A stretch of DNA of 46,428 nt from Desulfobacteraceae bacterium (GTDB lineage: Bacteria > Desulfobacterota > Desulfobacteria > Desulfobacterales > Desulfosalsimonadaceae). Position 1 is the first letter of the stretch. Each line of letters begins with the position of its first letter. Shown here in pieces: positions 23,175 to 31,694 of this stretch. A model generated the notes under the pieces. The model searched no databases. It had not been told where the DNA came from and saw nothing but the letters and a program-made list of their open reading frames with translations. The stretch spans positions 1 to 46,428 of the forward strand of contig JAIPDT010000005.1 of the NCBI GenBank assembly GCA_021737545.1, written 5' to 3'. The translations under genes were made by a program, and so were the position numbers.

Positions 23175-24428
23175 ATGCCCGCAGAACTGCAGCTGCAAAA
23201 CAGCATGACAGGTGAAAAACAGCGGTTTGAACCCAGGTACTCCGGAAGCTCTGTAAAAATGTTCACCTGCGGCCCCTCGATTTACAACTGGCCGCATATC
23301 GGCAATTACAGAACTTTTCTTTTTGAAGACATTCTGGAACGCTACCTGGGGCATCTTGGATACAATGTTAACCGGCTGATAAATTTCACGGATATGGAGG
23401 ATAAGGCGATTGCCAGGGCAAACGAGCTCGGAATCTCTCTGGAGGAAATTACCGGACCTGTTGCGGAAAAATTCATCCAGGACTGCAAATCGCTAAAGAT
23501 TCGTCTTCCCCACACCATTGCACGTTCCACCGACACAGTGGATCAGGCGGTCTATCTTATCGAAAGGCTTTTGGACAAAGGCCTCGCCTACCGGCATAAA
23601 GGCGACATATTTTATGATCCCCTGAAATTCAAGGATTTCGGCAAACTCTATGGGCTGGACATGAGTCAGTGGCCGGAAAAAAAGATCAGGTTCAGAAAAG
23701 ACACCTATCCAGGTCAACGCTGGAACCTGGGCGATTTTATACTATGGAAAAAAAAGCGTCCGTCAGACGACGGCATTTACTGGGAGACATCGCTTGGACA
23801 GGGCAGGCCTGCATGGAATATACAGGATCCGGCCATGATAACCAAACACCTGGGCTGGGAACTCGATATCTGCTGCGGCGGTGTGGACAACCTCTACAGG
23901 CATCACGATTATAATATCGCGATAGTAGAAGGAATATCCGGAAATGAACTTGCTAACTTCTGGCTCCACGGCGGCTACGTTCGGATTTACGGGAAAAAAA
24001 TGTCGAAAAGCCGCGGCAATATAGTATATTTAAACGAACTGTTAAATCACGGCTATGCGCCCCGGCACATAAGATTCTTTCTCATTTACGGCAATTACCG
24101 AAAACCTGTCAATCTAAATCCGGACCGCCTTCATTGCGCACGCGGCAGGGTGGATACTTTCAGGGCCATGGTCAGGCGGATCGAAGATCAGAACCGCCAT
24201 CCTGCCGGCAACACTGCTGAAGCCCTGGAGCTTGTCAAAAGACTGGAGCCTGATTTTGAAAATTCCATGAACGAAGACCTGAACGTAAAAAGCGCATTCG
24301 ACCGCCTCTACGGCAGTGTTTCCCGTCTGCTGGACCTGGCCATGGAAGGACGCATGTCAGCCGAATGCATCAAGGCAATGCAAAAAAGCCTTAAGCGGAT
24401 CGACAGAGTACTTCAGGTTATTTATTGA
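23175..24428 (+). CDS. Cysteinyl-tRNA synthetase paralogue lacking zinc ligands and anticodon domain
   Basis: A 417-residue class I synthetase clearly related to CysRS. ATP motifs are intact: HIGN (41-44) and KMSKS (275-279). Of the four zinc ligands that give CysRS its cysteine specificity (E. coli C28, C209, H234, E238), C32 and H243 remain, but the others are D218 and N247. The spacing is conserved, so the comparison is firm. The protein also ends where the C-terminal anticodon-binding domain should begin. MshC, which joins cysteine to a sugar, has the same truncated shape. It is the last gene of the radical SAM peptide operon, 18 bases after the cupin. I infer an amino acid adenylating ligase, probably not for cysteine and not a housekeeping synthetase. 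The ATG at 23175 has AAGGA nine bases before it. Confidence 0.85.
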   Translation: MPAELQLQNSMTGEKQRFEPRYSGSSVKMFTCGPSIYNWPHIGNYRTFLFEDILERYLGHLGYNVNRLINFTDMEDKAIARANELGISLEEITGPVAEKFIQDCKSLKIRLPHTIARSTDTVDQAVYLIERLLDKGLAYRHKGDIFYDPLKFKDFGKLYGLDMSQWPEKKIRFRKDTYPGQRWNLGDFILWKKKRPSDDGIYWETSLGQGRPAWNIQDPAMITKHLGWELDICCGGVDNLYRHHDYNIAIVEGISGNELANFWLHGGYVRIYGKKMSKSRGNIVYLNELLNHGYAPRHIRFFLIYGNYRKPVNLNPDRLHCARGRVDTFRAMVRRIEDQNRHPAGNTAEALELVKRLEPDFENSMNEDLNVKSAFDRLYGSVSRLLDLAMEGRMSAECIKAMQKSLKRIDRVLQVIY

Positions 24429-24608
24429 GTCTCTGCTCTCCTTTACCGCAGCAGTTTAGCCCTGCTTTCTCTTCATTTTCATCAGCTCCTGCCATTCCGG
24501 CCGATCCAGGAAACTGCCCGGCACGTTTTCCTCCATTTGCAAATAAAGCTGATGCTGATCCATGTCAGCCAAAAAAACAACAGCTTCCGGGGGCTGCATT
24601 GTATAGCG

Positions 24609-25796
24609 TTACTTTTTGTCTTTTCCGGGCGGACGGTCCTTGTCTTTCCAGCCGCCCGCCCGGGCAATCCCCTGTTTCCCATACTTCCGCCGTATCGCAT
24701 CCAGGGCGGATTCAACCTTTTCCCATTTTTCCCACCTGCGGGAAGAATCTGAAAACAGGTCCTGCTGCACAGGGGTTTGCGAATCAATCAAATCCGTTGC
24801 TCCCAGACCGATTAAGCGCACCGGCCTGTCCGGATGATATGCCTCAAGCAGTCCGGATGCAGCCGTATATAGCATTTCAGCCGAATGGCTCATGTACTCC
24901 AAAGACGCCTGACGGGTTACCTGGGTAAAATCAGAAAGCTTTATCTTGATAAACACGGTTTTGGCACGAAGATTTTTTTGCCGGAGCTGGGTACCCACGT
25001 CTTCCGCCTGTTCCAGAAGGTATGTCTTTAAATATTCTTTGTCCCGGGTATCAGCAGCCAGGGTTTTCTCGGAGCTGACCGATTTTACGGGCCGGGTCGG
25101 TGCAACACTTGAACGATCAATACCGGAAGCAAGTTCGAAAAGCCTTGTGCCGAATTTTCCCAGACGTCGGACCAGTACTGTTTCCCCGTATTTCTTAACA
25201 TCCCCCAAGGTGGTAATCCCCATACGCGAAAGCGCCATGCCTGATACAAGCCCCACGCCGGGCACTTTGTCGACCGGAAGACTCTCTATAAAACCGGCCG
25301 CCTCGTCAGGAGAAATCACCACCAGCCCGTCGGGCTTTTCCATATCAGAGGCAATTTTGGCCAGAAACTTGTAAGGCGCCATTCCCACCGAACAGGTAAG
25401 CCCGGTCTGTTCGCGGATTTTTTCCTTAATGCGACCGCCGATGTCCCGGGGGGTCCCGAAAAGATGTTCGCAGCCCGAGATGTCCAGATATGCCTCGTCA
25501 ATGGAAACCTGCTCCACCAAAGGAGAAAACGAACCGAGTATATCCATTACAACCCGGGAGATTTCCTTGTAACGACTCCCGCGGGGCGCAAGAAAAACCC
25601 CGCGGGGGCACAGTTGCCGGGCCCTGTACATGGGCATGGCCGAACACACTCCGAATTTTCTGGCCTCGTAGCTGGCGGCAGAAACCACTCCGCGATCCGA
25701 AATCCCGCCGACTATCACGCACTTGTCCGCCAGTTCGGGGTTGTCCAGTTTTTCTACAGAAGCGAAAAACGCATCCATGTCCACGTGAACGATCAT
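24609..25796 (-). CDS. dinB: DNA polymerase IV (Y-family)
   Basis: A 395-residue translesion polymerase. Catalytic acidic residues lie in VDMDAFFASVE (residues 4-14) and SIDEAYLD (about 104-111). The helix-hairpin-helix segment VDKVPGVGLVSGMALSRMGITTLGD and a little-finger domain follow. A sliding-clamp binding motif QQDLF lies near the C-terminus, then a basic tail. It bypasses DNA lesions with low fidelity. It converges with the peptide operon across a 180-base spacer (24429-24608) in which I see nothing, and follows adenine deaminase on the same strand. Confidence 0.95.
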   Translation of the reverse strand: MIVHVDMDAFFASVEKLDNPELADKCVIVGGISDRGVVSAASYEARKFGVCSAMPMYRARQLCPRGVFLAPRGSRYKEISRVVMDILGSFSPLVEQVSIDEAYLDISGCEHLFGTPRDIGGRIKEKIREQTGLTCSVGMAPYKFLAKIASDMEKPDGLVVISPDEAAGFIESLPVDKVPGVGLVSGMALSRMGITTLGDVKKYGETVLVRRLGKFGTRLFELASGIDRSSVAPTRPVKSVSSEKTLAADTRDKEYLKTYLLEQAEDVGTQLRQKNLRAKTVFIKIKLSDFTQVTRQASLEYMSHSAEMLYTAASGLLEAYHPDRPVRLIGLGATDLIDSQTPVQQDLFSDSSRRWEKWEKVESALDAIRRKYGKQGIARAGGWKDKDRPPGKDKK

Positions 25797-25829
25797 AAAT
25801 TTTCTGTTTTTACAAAACTCTCAAAGTTG

Positions 25830-27542
25830 TCAATCGGAAAACAGTGAAACATGGGCAAAGCGGCCGACATCGAAAAGCCCCAGGTCCGTTAGTTTAAGCT
25901 CGGGGATGACCGGCAGTGCAAGAAAAGAAAGGCTCATGAACGGATTAGGCAATTCCGTTCCCAGTTCTGAGGCAGCCCGGTTTAATTCTGCCGTTTTTTC
26001 TGAAACCTCTTCTACCGACAGATCAGACATCAGCCCGGCTATGGGAAGCGCAAGCGATGCCGTGACGTGCCCTTCTTTTACCACAGCCAGCCCGCCGCCC
26101 ATGCCTATGACCGCCTCCACCGCCGCCCTCAGATCAGTATCTTTTACACCGGCAACTATGATGTTGTGCGAATCATGAGCAACGCTGCCCGCAATAGCCC
26201 CGGATCGAATCCCAAAGCCCGAAACAAAACCCAGGCCGATATTGCCCGTGGCCCTGTGACGCTCCACAACCGCCAGCCTGATCATATCGCGCTCTATATC
26301 CGACACTGCTTCCCCCTGCTCGATCCGGGCGGGCATTACCAGATGCGAGGTAATAATACTGCCGGGAGACACGCCTATAACGCGAACTGATCTGCCTCCG
26401 GCCCGCACCCGGAAATCCAGGGTCTCTCGGCGTACATGCATTGATGATCGATACGTGTCAGGGTCTTTTCTCAAAGCGGTCTCCGGAACCTCTCCCCTCT
26501 CGGCCGCGGGCTGTCCGGCGCAGTATACGCTTCTTACCTCGAAATCCTCAAGATCGTTTATAACTACCAGGTCGGCACGCCGTCCCGGAGCGACTGCTCC
26601 CAGTCTGTGCAGTCCGAAATAGGCTGCGGGGTTAATGGTGGCCATGCGAATGGCGGTTACCGGGTTTATTCCCGCTTTTACAGCCCTTTTAATAAGGGAG
26701 TTTATGTGCCCTTCCGCGAGAAGGTCTTCTGCGTGCCGGTCATCGGTACACCACATAATCCTGGCGGAGGTGCTATCATTTACAATGGGAAGAAGGGCAT
26801 CCAGATTTTTGGCTCCTGTACCCTCCCTGATCATAATGTGCATTCCGCCCCGAAGTTTCTCCATAGCTTCCCTGGCGGAAGTGCACTCATGGTCACTTGA
26901 AATGCCGGCTGCAAGGTAGGCGGCAAGGTCTTTTCCGGAAAGCCCCGGGGCATGGCCGTCTGTCGGCTTGTGATGAGCGGCTGCTCCCTCGATTTTCTCC
27001 AACACGCCAGGGACCCGGTTGATTACACCTTTAAAATTCATCATTTCGCCCAGGGCTATGATTCGCTCATGCGTCAAAAGGGGCATAAGGGTTTGTGCAT
27101 CCAGCTTTGCTCCGGCGGTTTCCATGTCTGTTGCAGGCACGCACGAGGGCAGGGTGAAATAGATATTCATAAGCTGGTTTTCAGCAGCAGCAAGCATCCA
27201 GGCGATCCCGTCCGTGCCGAGCACGTTTGCGATCTCATGAGGGTCTGCCACCACGGTTGTGGTGCCGCGGGCAACAACCGCCCGGGCGAATTGCGAAACA
27301 CCGGTCATGCTGCTTTCAATATGCACATGGGAATCAATAAAACCCGGTGCTACATAACCGCCTCTTACTGAAACGGTCCGCTCGGCCTCATAGTCGCCGA
27401 TTCCTGCGATATGCCCGCCCGCAACCGCAATATTGCTTTCAATGATCTCGCCCGAAAATACGTTTACGATCCTGGCGTCGGTGAGCAGAAGGTCGGCCGC
27501 CTGCGCACCCCCGGCAACAGCTATTAAATCAGCATTCCCCAT
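25830..27542 (-). CDS. ade: Adenine deaminase
   Basis: A 570-residue amidohydrolase that converts adenine to hypoxanthine and ammonia for purine salvage. The metal site appears in GFIDSHVHIESSM and ISSDHECTS, and MWCTDDRHAEDLLAEGHIN is characteristic of Ade. The long C-terminal domain (VVAGVKDTDLRAAVEAVIGMGGGLAVV) is also specific to this family. It lies 26 bases after a second purine deaminase gene, and the two are likely co-transcribed. Confidence 0.93.
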   Translation of the reverse strand: MGNADLIAVAGGAQAADLLLTDARIVNVFSGEIIESNIAVAGGHIAGIGDYEAERTVSVRGGYVAPGFIDSHVHIESSMTGVSQFARAVVARGTTTVVADPHEIANVLGTDGIAWMLAAAENQLMNIYFTLPSCVPATDMETAGAKLDAQTLMPLLTHERIIALGEMMNFKGVINRVPGVLEKIEGAAAHHKPTDGHAPGLSGKDLAAYLAAGISSDHECTSAREAMEKLRGGMHIMIREGTGAKNLDALLPIVNDSTSARIMWCTDDRHAEDLLAEGHINSLIKRAVKAGINPVTAIRMATINPAAYFGLHRLGAVAPGRRADLVVINDLEDFEVRSVYCAGQPAAERGEVPETALRKDPDTYRSSMHVRRETLDFRVRAGGRSVRVIGVSPGSIITSHLVMPARIEQGEAVSDIERDMIRLAVVERHRATGNIGLGFVSGFGIRSGAIAGSVAHDSHNIIVAGVKDTDLRAAVEAVIGMGGGLAVVKEGHVTASLALPIAGLMSDLSVEEVSEKTAELNRAASELGTELPNPFMSLSFLALPVIPELKLTDLGLFDVGRFAHVSLFSD

Positions 27543-27568
27543 AACGCTCCTTTATTCAATATCCGATT

Positions 27569-28891
27569 TCAGTCGGTTCGCATGATTTCTTTGCCTATTT
27601 CAGAGGCTTCCGACATTATGGCCTGCGGGTCCATATTCACCAGCCGACCTTCTGAAACCAGAAGTTCTCCACCAACCATTACATGTGAAACGTCTGCGCC
27701 CTGCACGGAGTAGACCAGGTGAGATTCCGGGTGATACATAGGGTTAAGGTGAGGCCCGCGGGTATTAATAATAATTATATCCGCCGCTTTGCCCGCCTCT
27801 AATGATCCCGCAAGCCGGTCCAAACCAAGGATGCGGGCACCGTCAATAGTCGCCATTCGCACAACGGTTTCCGCATCCATTACGGTGGGATCTTCTGTCG
27901 AAGCCTTGTGGAGCTTTGCTGTAAAATCCATGGCCTCAAATATGTCCAGATTATTGTTTGAAGCACACCCGTCCGTGCCCAGGCCCACTGTGACCCCGGC
28001 ACTGATAAGCGCCGGTACCGGTGCAATCCCGGAAGCAAGCTTCATGTTGCTCTCCGGATTGTGAGAAACCCCGACTCTCAGGTCGTGCAGGGTGGCAATA
28101 TCCACAGCATTGATCCAGATGCAGTGAGCAGCCAGAGTATTTTCATCAAGCACGCCCAAATCCGCCAGATACTTTATCACGGATGCGTCTTTGTCAAGAC
28201 CGGAAAGCTCCGCCTCGCTCTCCGTCTCTGCCGCATGGATCTGAAACAGCACTCCCGCCTCGCTTGCGGCCTTCTTTGCACGCCGAAGGGTACCGGCCGA
28301 ACATGTATAAGGCGAATGGCAGAAAATCGAAGGCCTGATGCGACCGTTTCTGTTTTTCCAGCCATTGACAAACTCCATTGCAGCATCCAGGCTCCTGGCC
28401 GGATCAGGGGAATCCGGCGTGGGAAAATCCGCGACACCCTGTCCCAAAACCGCTCTTATCCCAGCCTCTTCCACAGCTTCTGCAACCGCATTTTCGAAAA
28501 AGTACCCGTCGCAGCAGGTTGTAGTACCGGAAAGAAGCATTTCAGCACATGACAGAAGGGTGCCCGCCCTGACCGTCCCGGGATTTATATGGGCTGATTC
28601 CGCAGGAAAAATATGTTGGGTAAGCCATTGCTCAAGCGGCAGGTCGTCTGCAAGACCCCGGAAAAGCGACATGGGAAGGTGGGTATGCGTGTTTACAAGC
28701 CCCGGCATTACTATCCCGCCTTCAGCGTCGATTATCCGGCCGGCTGCCTCTTCATTTATGCTTCCGGCACTGCCCGCATGAACTATGATGCCGTCTTTGA
28801 CTGCAACCTCGCCGTTTTCTATGATCTCAAAATTCCGGTTTACGGTTACAACGATACCGTTTTTAATCAGCGTATCCGGTGACTTGTCCAA
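27569..28891 (-). CDS. mtaD: 5'-Methylthioadenosine/S-adenosylhomocysteine deaminase
   Basis: A 440-residue amidohydrolase. The metal-binding motif VNTHTHLPMSLFRGLADDLPLEQWL, IHAAETESE, AAHCIW and GTDGCASNNNLDIFEAM fit the MtaD/DadD group of adenosine-type deaminases. The enzyme would deaminate MTA, SAH or 5'-deoxyadenosine. These are by-products of SAM chemistry, and 5'-deoxyadenosine is produced by radical SAM enzymes such as those at 20.7-22.8 kb. It is first in a two-gene unit with ade. Other amidohydrolases (guanine or hydroxy-triazine type) are related but less similar in these motifs. Confidence 0.87.
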   Translation of the reverse strand: MDKSPDTLIKNGIVVTVNRNFEIIENGEVAVKDGIIVHAGSAGSINEEAAGRIIDAEGGIVMPGLVNTHTHLPMSLFRGLADDLPLEQWLTQHIFPAESAHINPGTVRAGTLLSCAEMLLSGTTTCCDGYFFENAVAEAVEEAGIRAVLGQGVADFPTPDSPDPARSLDAAMEFVNGWKNRNGRIRPSIFCHSPYTCSAGTLRRAKKAASEAGVLFQIHAAETESEAELSGLDKDASVIKYLADLGVLDENTLAAHCIWINAVDIATLHDLRVGVSHNPESNMKLASGIAPVPALISAGVTVGLGTDGCASNNNLDIFEAMDFTAKLHKASTEDPTVMDAETVVRMATIDGARILGLDRLAGSLEAGKAADIIIINTRGPHLNPMYHPESHLVYSVQGADVSHVMVGGELLVSEGRLVNMDPQAIMSEASEIGKEIMRTD

Positions 28892-29323
28892 AACCCGCTC
28901 CTTTATGAAAACCCCGTCTTTTAAGTAAAAACACTCCCTGGTGGTTTTGTTGAAAATCTATTGCTTATGACTCTGTCAATACTTCAAAATAATATTTAAA
29001 ATTAAAATCTTTTGCTTTCAACCCAAAACAGGCGGTCAAAACATTTCGTGGCAAATGTGGCAAATTATCATGGCGCCTTTGTTCAATACTGAAATGCCCG
29101 GAAAAACAAAACCGAAGTTTGGAGACTTTAACCCCCGCGGGGAAACAGAAGCCTTCGGCTTGTCATGTATTTGACTTTTTAAATAATCAAATCTATTCTT
29201 TGAAAGACAAATAAGATGCCTTCGTAAAAAATCGTTTCTGAGCGGCATCTGAGCGAAGAAATCCGACTTTTTACGAAACCATCAAATAAAGTCAACAAAA
29301 ACCCTGAATAAAAGGATCGGTAA
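28892..29323. other. Intergenic region, 432 bases, between divergent genes
   Basis: An AT-rich spacer. It holds TGTCAA at 28974-28979 (TTGACA on the minus strand, a possible -35 box for mtaD without a clear -10), small GC hairpins near 29128-29162 (ccccgcgggg; agccttcggct), and a short inverted repeat at 29221-29279. No reading frame or RNA gene is evident. Confidence 0.5.
29221..29279. repeat. Short inverted repeat related to 13528-13562
   Basis: Arms ttcgtaaaaaatcg (29221-29234) and cgactttttacgaa (29264-29277) surround tttctgagcg, a ten-base insertion, and gagcgaagaaat. The copy at 13528 has the same core without the insertion. Truncated end sequences (tttcgtaaaaa) recur near 9829 and 38219, suggesting a dispersed family. 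Confidence 0.6.
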
Positions 29324-31453
29324 TTGAGCGTATCAGAGAATCCAAACCGCGATTTCCCCAATCTGCCCGAACAATTAAATGGGCTGGAAGACCTGGCTGA
29401 AAACCTGTGGTGGAGCTGGAACCCGCAGGCCAGAATGCTTTTTAAAATGCTGGACAGGCAGGCCTGGAAAGAAAGCGGGCACAATCCTGATCTGATGTTA
29501 AGGCACCTGTCTTCTGAGATCCTGAAAAATGCCGCTACAGACCCCAACTACATCCGCCATTACAACCTGGTAATGTATCACTTCAATCGGTATTTAAATG
29601 AAACGCCCCTGTGGCCCCGAACCCCCCAGGATGAGGATTACGGACACATTGCCTACTTTTCCGCGGAATTCGGACTCCACGAATCTCTGCCCTTTTACGC
29701 CGGCGGCCTGGGTTTTCTTGCGGGGGATCATCTCAAGGAATGCAGTGATTTGGCCGTACCTATCATAGGCATAGGGTTTATGTATCCTGCCGGCTATCTC
29801 CGCCAGTTTATCAACAGGGATGGATGGCAGGACAACCACACCCAGCCGATGGACAGGGAAGCGGCTTCCATCAACAGGCTTTTGGATGAAAACGGCGAGC
29901 AGCTCAGGATATCGGTGCCCTATATTAACCATACGCCGGTGGAGGCTGGAATATGGGAAGTTTCAGTAGGTCGAGTAAGCCTGCTTCTAATGGATACGGA
30001 TATTGAACAAAACGATCCCAGGTTCAGATCCATTTCACAGCAGCTTTATACAAGTGATCGGGAAAAAAGGCTTTTACAGGAAATAGTACTGGGCATTGGA
30101 GGCTCCAAGGTGCTTAAAGCCCGAGGCTCCAAGTGCGGCATGCTTCACTTGAACGAAGGTCATGCGGCTTTCGCCCTTCTTGAAAAACTGCGCGAATTCG
30201 TTGAACAGGGCGATGATTTTGACCGGGCAAAGCAGAGAATCCGGGATATGAGCCTTTTTACCACCCATACACCGGTGGTGGCCGGCCATGACGTGTTTCC
30301 GTTCGAACTTATAGAAAAATATTTCCAGACTTACTGGCCCAAACTGGGTATTGGCAAAGAAGAGTTCATGGACCTGGGCAGGCACCCGGAGCGGCCGGAT
30401 GCAGGATTCAACATGACTGTGCTCGCCTTGAAACTATCCGGAAAAAGCAACGCTGTCAGCCGCAAGCACGGAGAGGTAACCAGACACATGTGGCATGCTC
30501 TGTGGCCGGAGAGCGAGGAAAAACAAATACCTATTGATCATATTACCAACGGGGTTCATCTTGCAACCTGGCTTGAGCCGAAAATCCGGCTTCTGTATAA
30601 CAGGTATTTTGGAGAGGGCTGGTATAACGCCCATGACAACCCGGCTATATGGGAGTTCATTGAAGAGATACCAGACAGGGAGCTGTGGCAGACCCATTAC
30701 TGGTTAAAACTCAAGCTGATCGACCACATCCGCCACAAGGCAAGAAGCCGATGGTATTCCGGGGATACGGATCCCTTCCAGATAACGGGCATGGGCACCA
30801 TGCTTGACCCATCCGTGTTAACGCTTGGCTTTGCAAGGAGGTTTACCGAATACAAGAGAGCGGATCTTATATTTTCAGACCTTGAACGATTAAAAAAGAT
30901 GCTGCACAATCCGTGGCGGCCTGTCCAAATCATTTTTGCAGGCAAATCCCATCCCGATGATGCAAAAGGACATGAACTGATCCACAGGATTTTTGAATTC
31001 GCCCGCAGCAATGAACTCGGAGGGCGGGTGGCCTTCATAGAAAACTATAACCAGCACCTTGCCCAGTACATGGTTCACGGGGTGGACGTATGGCTAAATA
31101 CCCCCGTACCGCCCATGGAAGCCAGCGGGACAAGCGGAATAAAGGCCGCAATTAACGGTGTCCCGCATCTTAGCATTCCGGACGGATGGTGGCTGGAAGG
31201 CTTTAACGGGAAAAATGGCTGGAACTTTGGAAACGAAGCGGAAAAACAGGATAGAAACAACGAGGACGCAGACCAGCTCTGCCGGCTGCTGGAAGAAGAA
31301 ATCATACCAAAATACTACCAGGCAGATGAAGACGGGGTCCCCCATCAGTGGGTCAGGATCATGAAGGAAACCATTAAAAGCTGTGCACCGCAGTTTTCTG
31401 CCCGGCGTATGGTAAGGGAATACATTATGAAATTCTACGGGACAAGCAAGTGA
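29324..31453 (+). CDS. glgP: Alpha-glucan (glycogen) phosphorylase
   Basis: A 709-residue member of the shorter bacterial alpha-glucan phosphorylase family. The N-terminal DUF3417 region (LPEQLNGLEDLAENLWWSWNPQARMLF) is present. The active region includes YFSAEFGLHESLPFYAGGLGFLAGDHLKECSDL and the pyridoxal-phosphate segment EASGTSGIKAAINGVPHLSIPDGWW. It releases glucose 1-phosphate from storage glucan. The start is a TTG at 29324 with AAGGA upstream; no ATG fits the conserved N-terminus. It stands alone. Confidence 0.93.
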   Translation: MSVSENPNRDFPNLPEQLNGLEDLAENLWWSWNPQARMLFKMLDRQAWKESGHNPDLMLRHLSSEILKNAATDPNYIRHYNLVMYHFNRYLNETPLWPRTPQDEDYGHIAYFSAEFGLHESLPFYAGGLGFLAGDHLKECSDLAVPIIGIGFMYPAGYLRQFINRDGWQDNHTQPMDREAASINRLLDENGEQLRISVPYINHTPVEAGIWEVSVGRVSLLLMDTDIEQNDPRFRSISQQLYTSDREKRLLQEIVLGIGGSKVLKARGSKCGMLHLNEGHAAFALLEKLREFVEQGDDFDRAKQRIRDMSLFTTHTPVVAGHDVFPFELIEKYFQTYWPKLGIGKEEFMDLGRHPERPDAGFNMTVLALKLSGKSNAVSRKHGEVTRHMWHALWPESEEKQIPIDHITNGVHLATWLEPKIRLLYNRYFGEGWYNAHDNPAIWEFIEEIPDRELWQTHYWLKLKLIDHIRHKARSRWYSGDTDPFQITGMGTMLDPSVLTLGFARRFTEYKRADLIFSDLERLKKMLHNPWRPVQIIFAGKSHPDDAKGHELIHRIFEFARSNELGGRVAFIENYNQHLAQYMVHGVDVWLNTPVPPMEASGTSGIKAAINGVPHLSIPDGWWLEGFNGKNGWNFGNEAEKQDRNNEDADQLCRLLEEEIIPKYYQADEDGVPHQWVRIMKETIKSCAPQFSARRMVREYIMKFYGTSK

Positions 31454-31543
31454 TTCTCCACCCGCTTAGCGCGTTGGCCCAGGCGGCCTCCTGAAAGGAG
31501 GCAAGAAAAATAACGGGAATAAATCCTATTCTGGTTTTTTCCG

Positions 31544-31611
31544 CAGTCTTATCGGTATCGAAATCGGGGTCGTGATCGGAATCGATTTCGATACCGATCA
31601 CGATAAGACTG
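31544..31611. repeat. Intergenic inverted repeat (gtatcgaaatcg family)
   Basis: Left arm 31544-31566 (cagtcttatcg then gtatcgaaatcg) pairs with cgatttcgatac (31583-31594) and cgataagactg (31601-31611), with a six-base bulge on the right. A degenerate relative (tcgatcccgatcccgatttcgata) lies at about 38354-38377. It sits between the convergent glgP and etfA ends, so it may also stop transcription. A stem gcctcct/aggaggc at 31486-31502 lacks a T tract. Confidence 0.6.
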
Positions 31612-31694
31612 AGTCTGCATAACAACAACCTGATAATAATTCACCGAGAATTGCTGCTTTCAGGGTTCTCCACCATAGGTGAAAGTTTTAAATC

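Noticed and set aside
24425-24928. Open frame of 167 codons on the plus strand
   Set aside because: It lies mostly antisense to dinB, has proline/cysteine-rich low-complexity composition and no ribosome site; it is a shadow frame.
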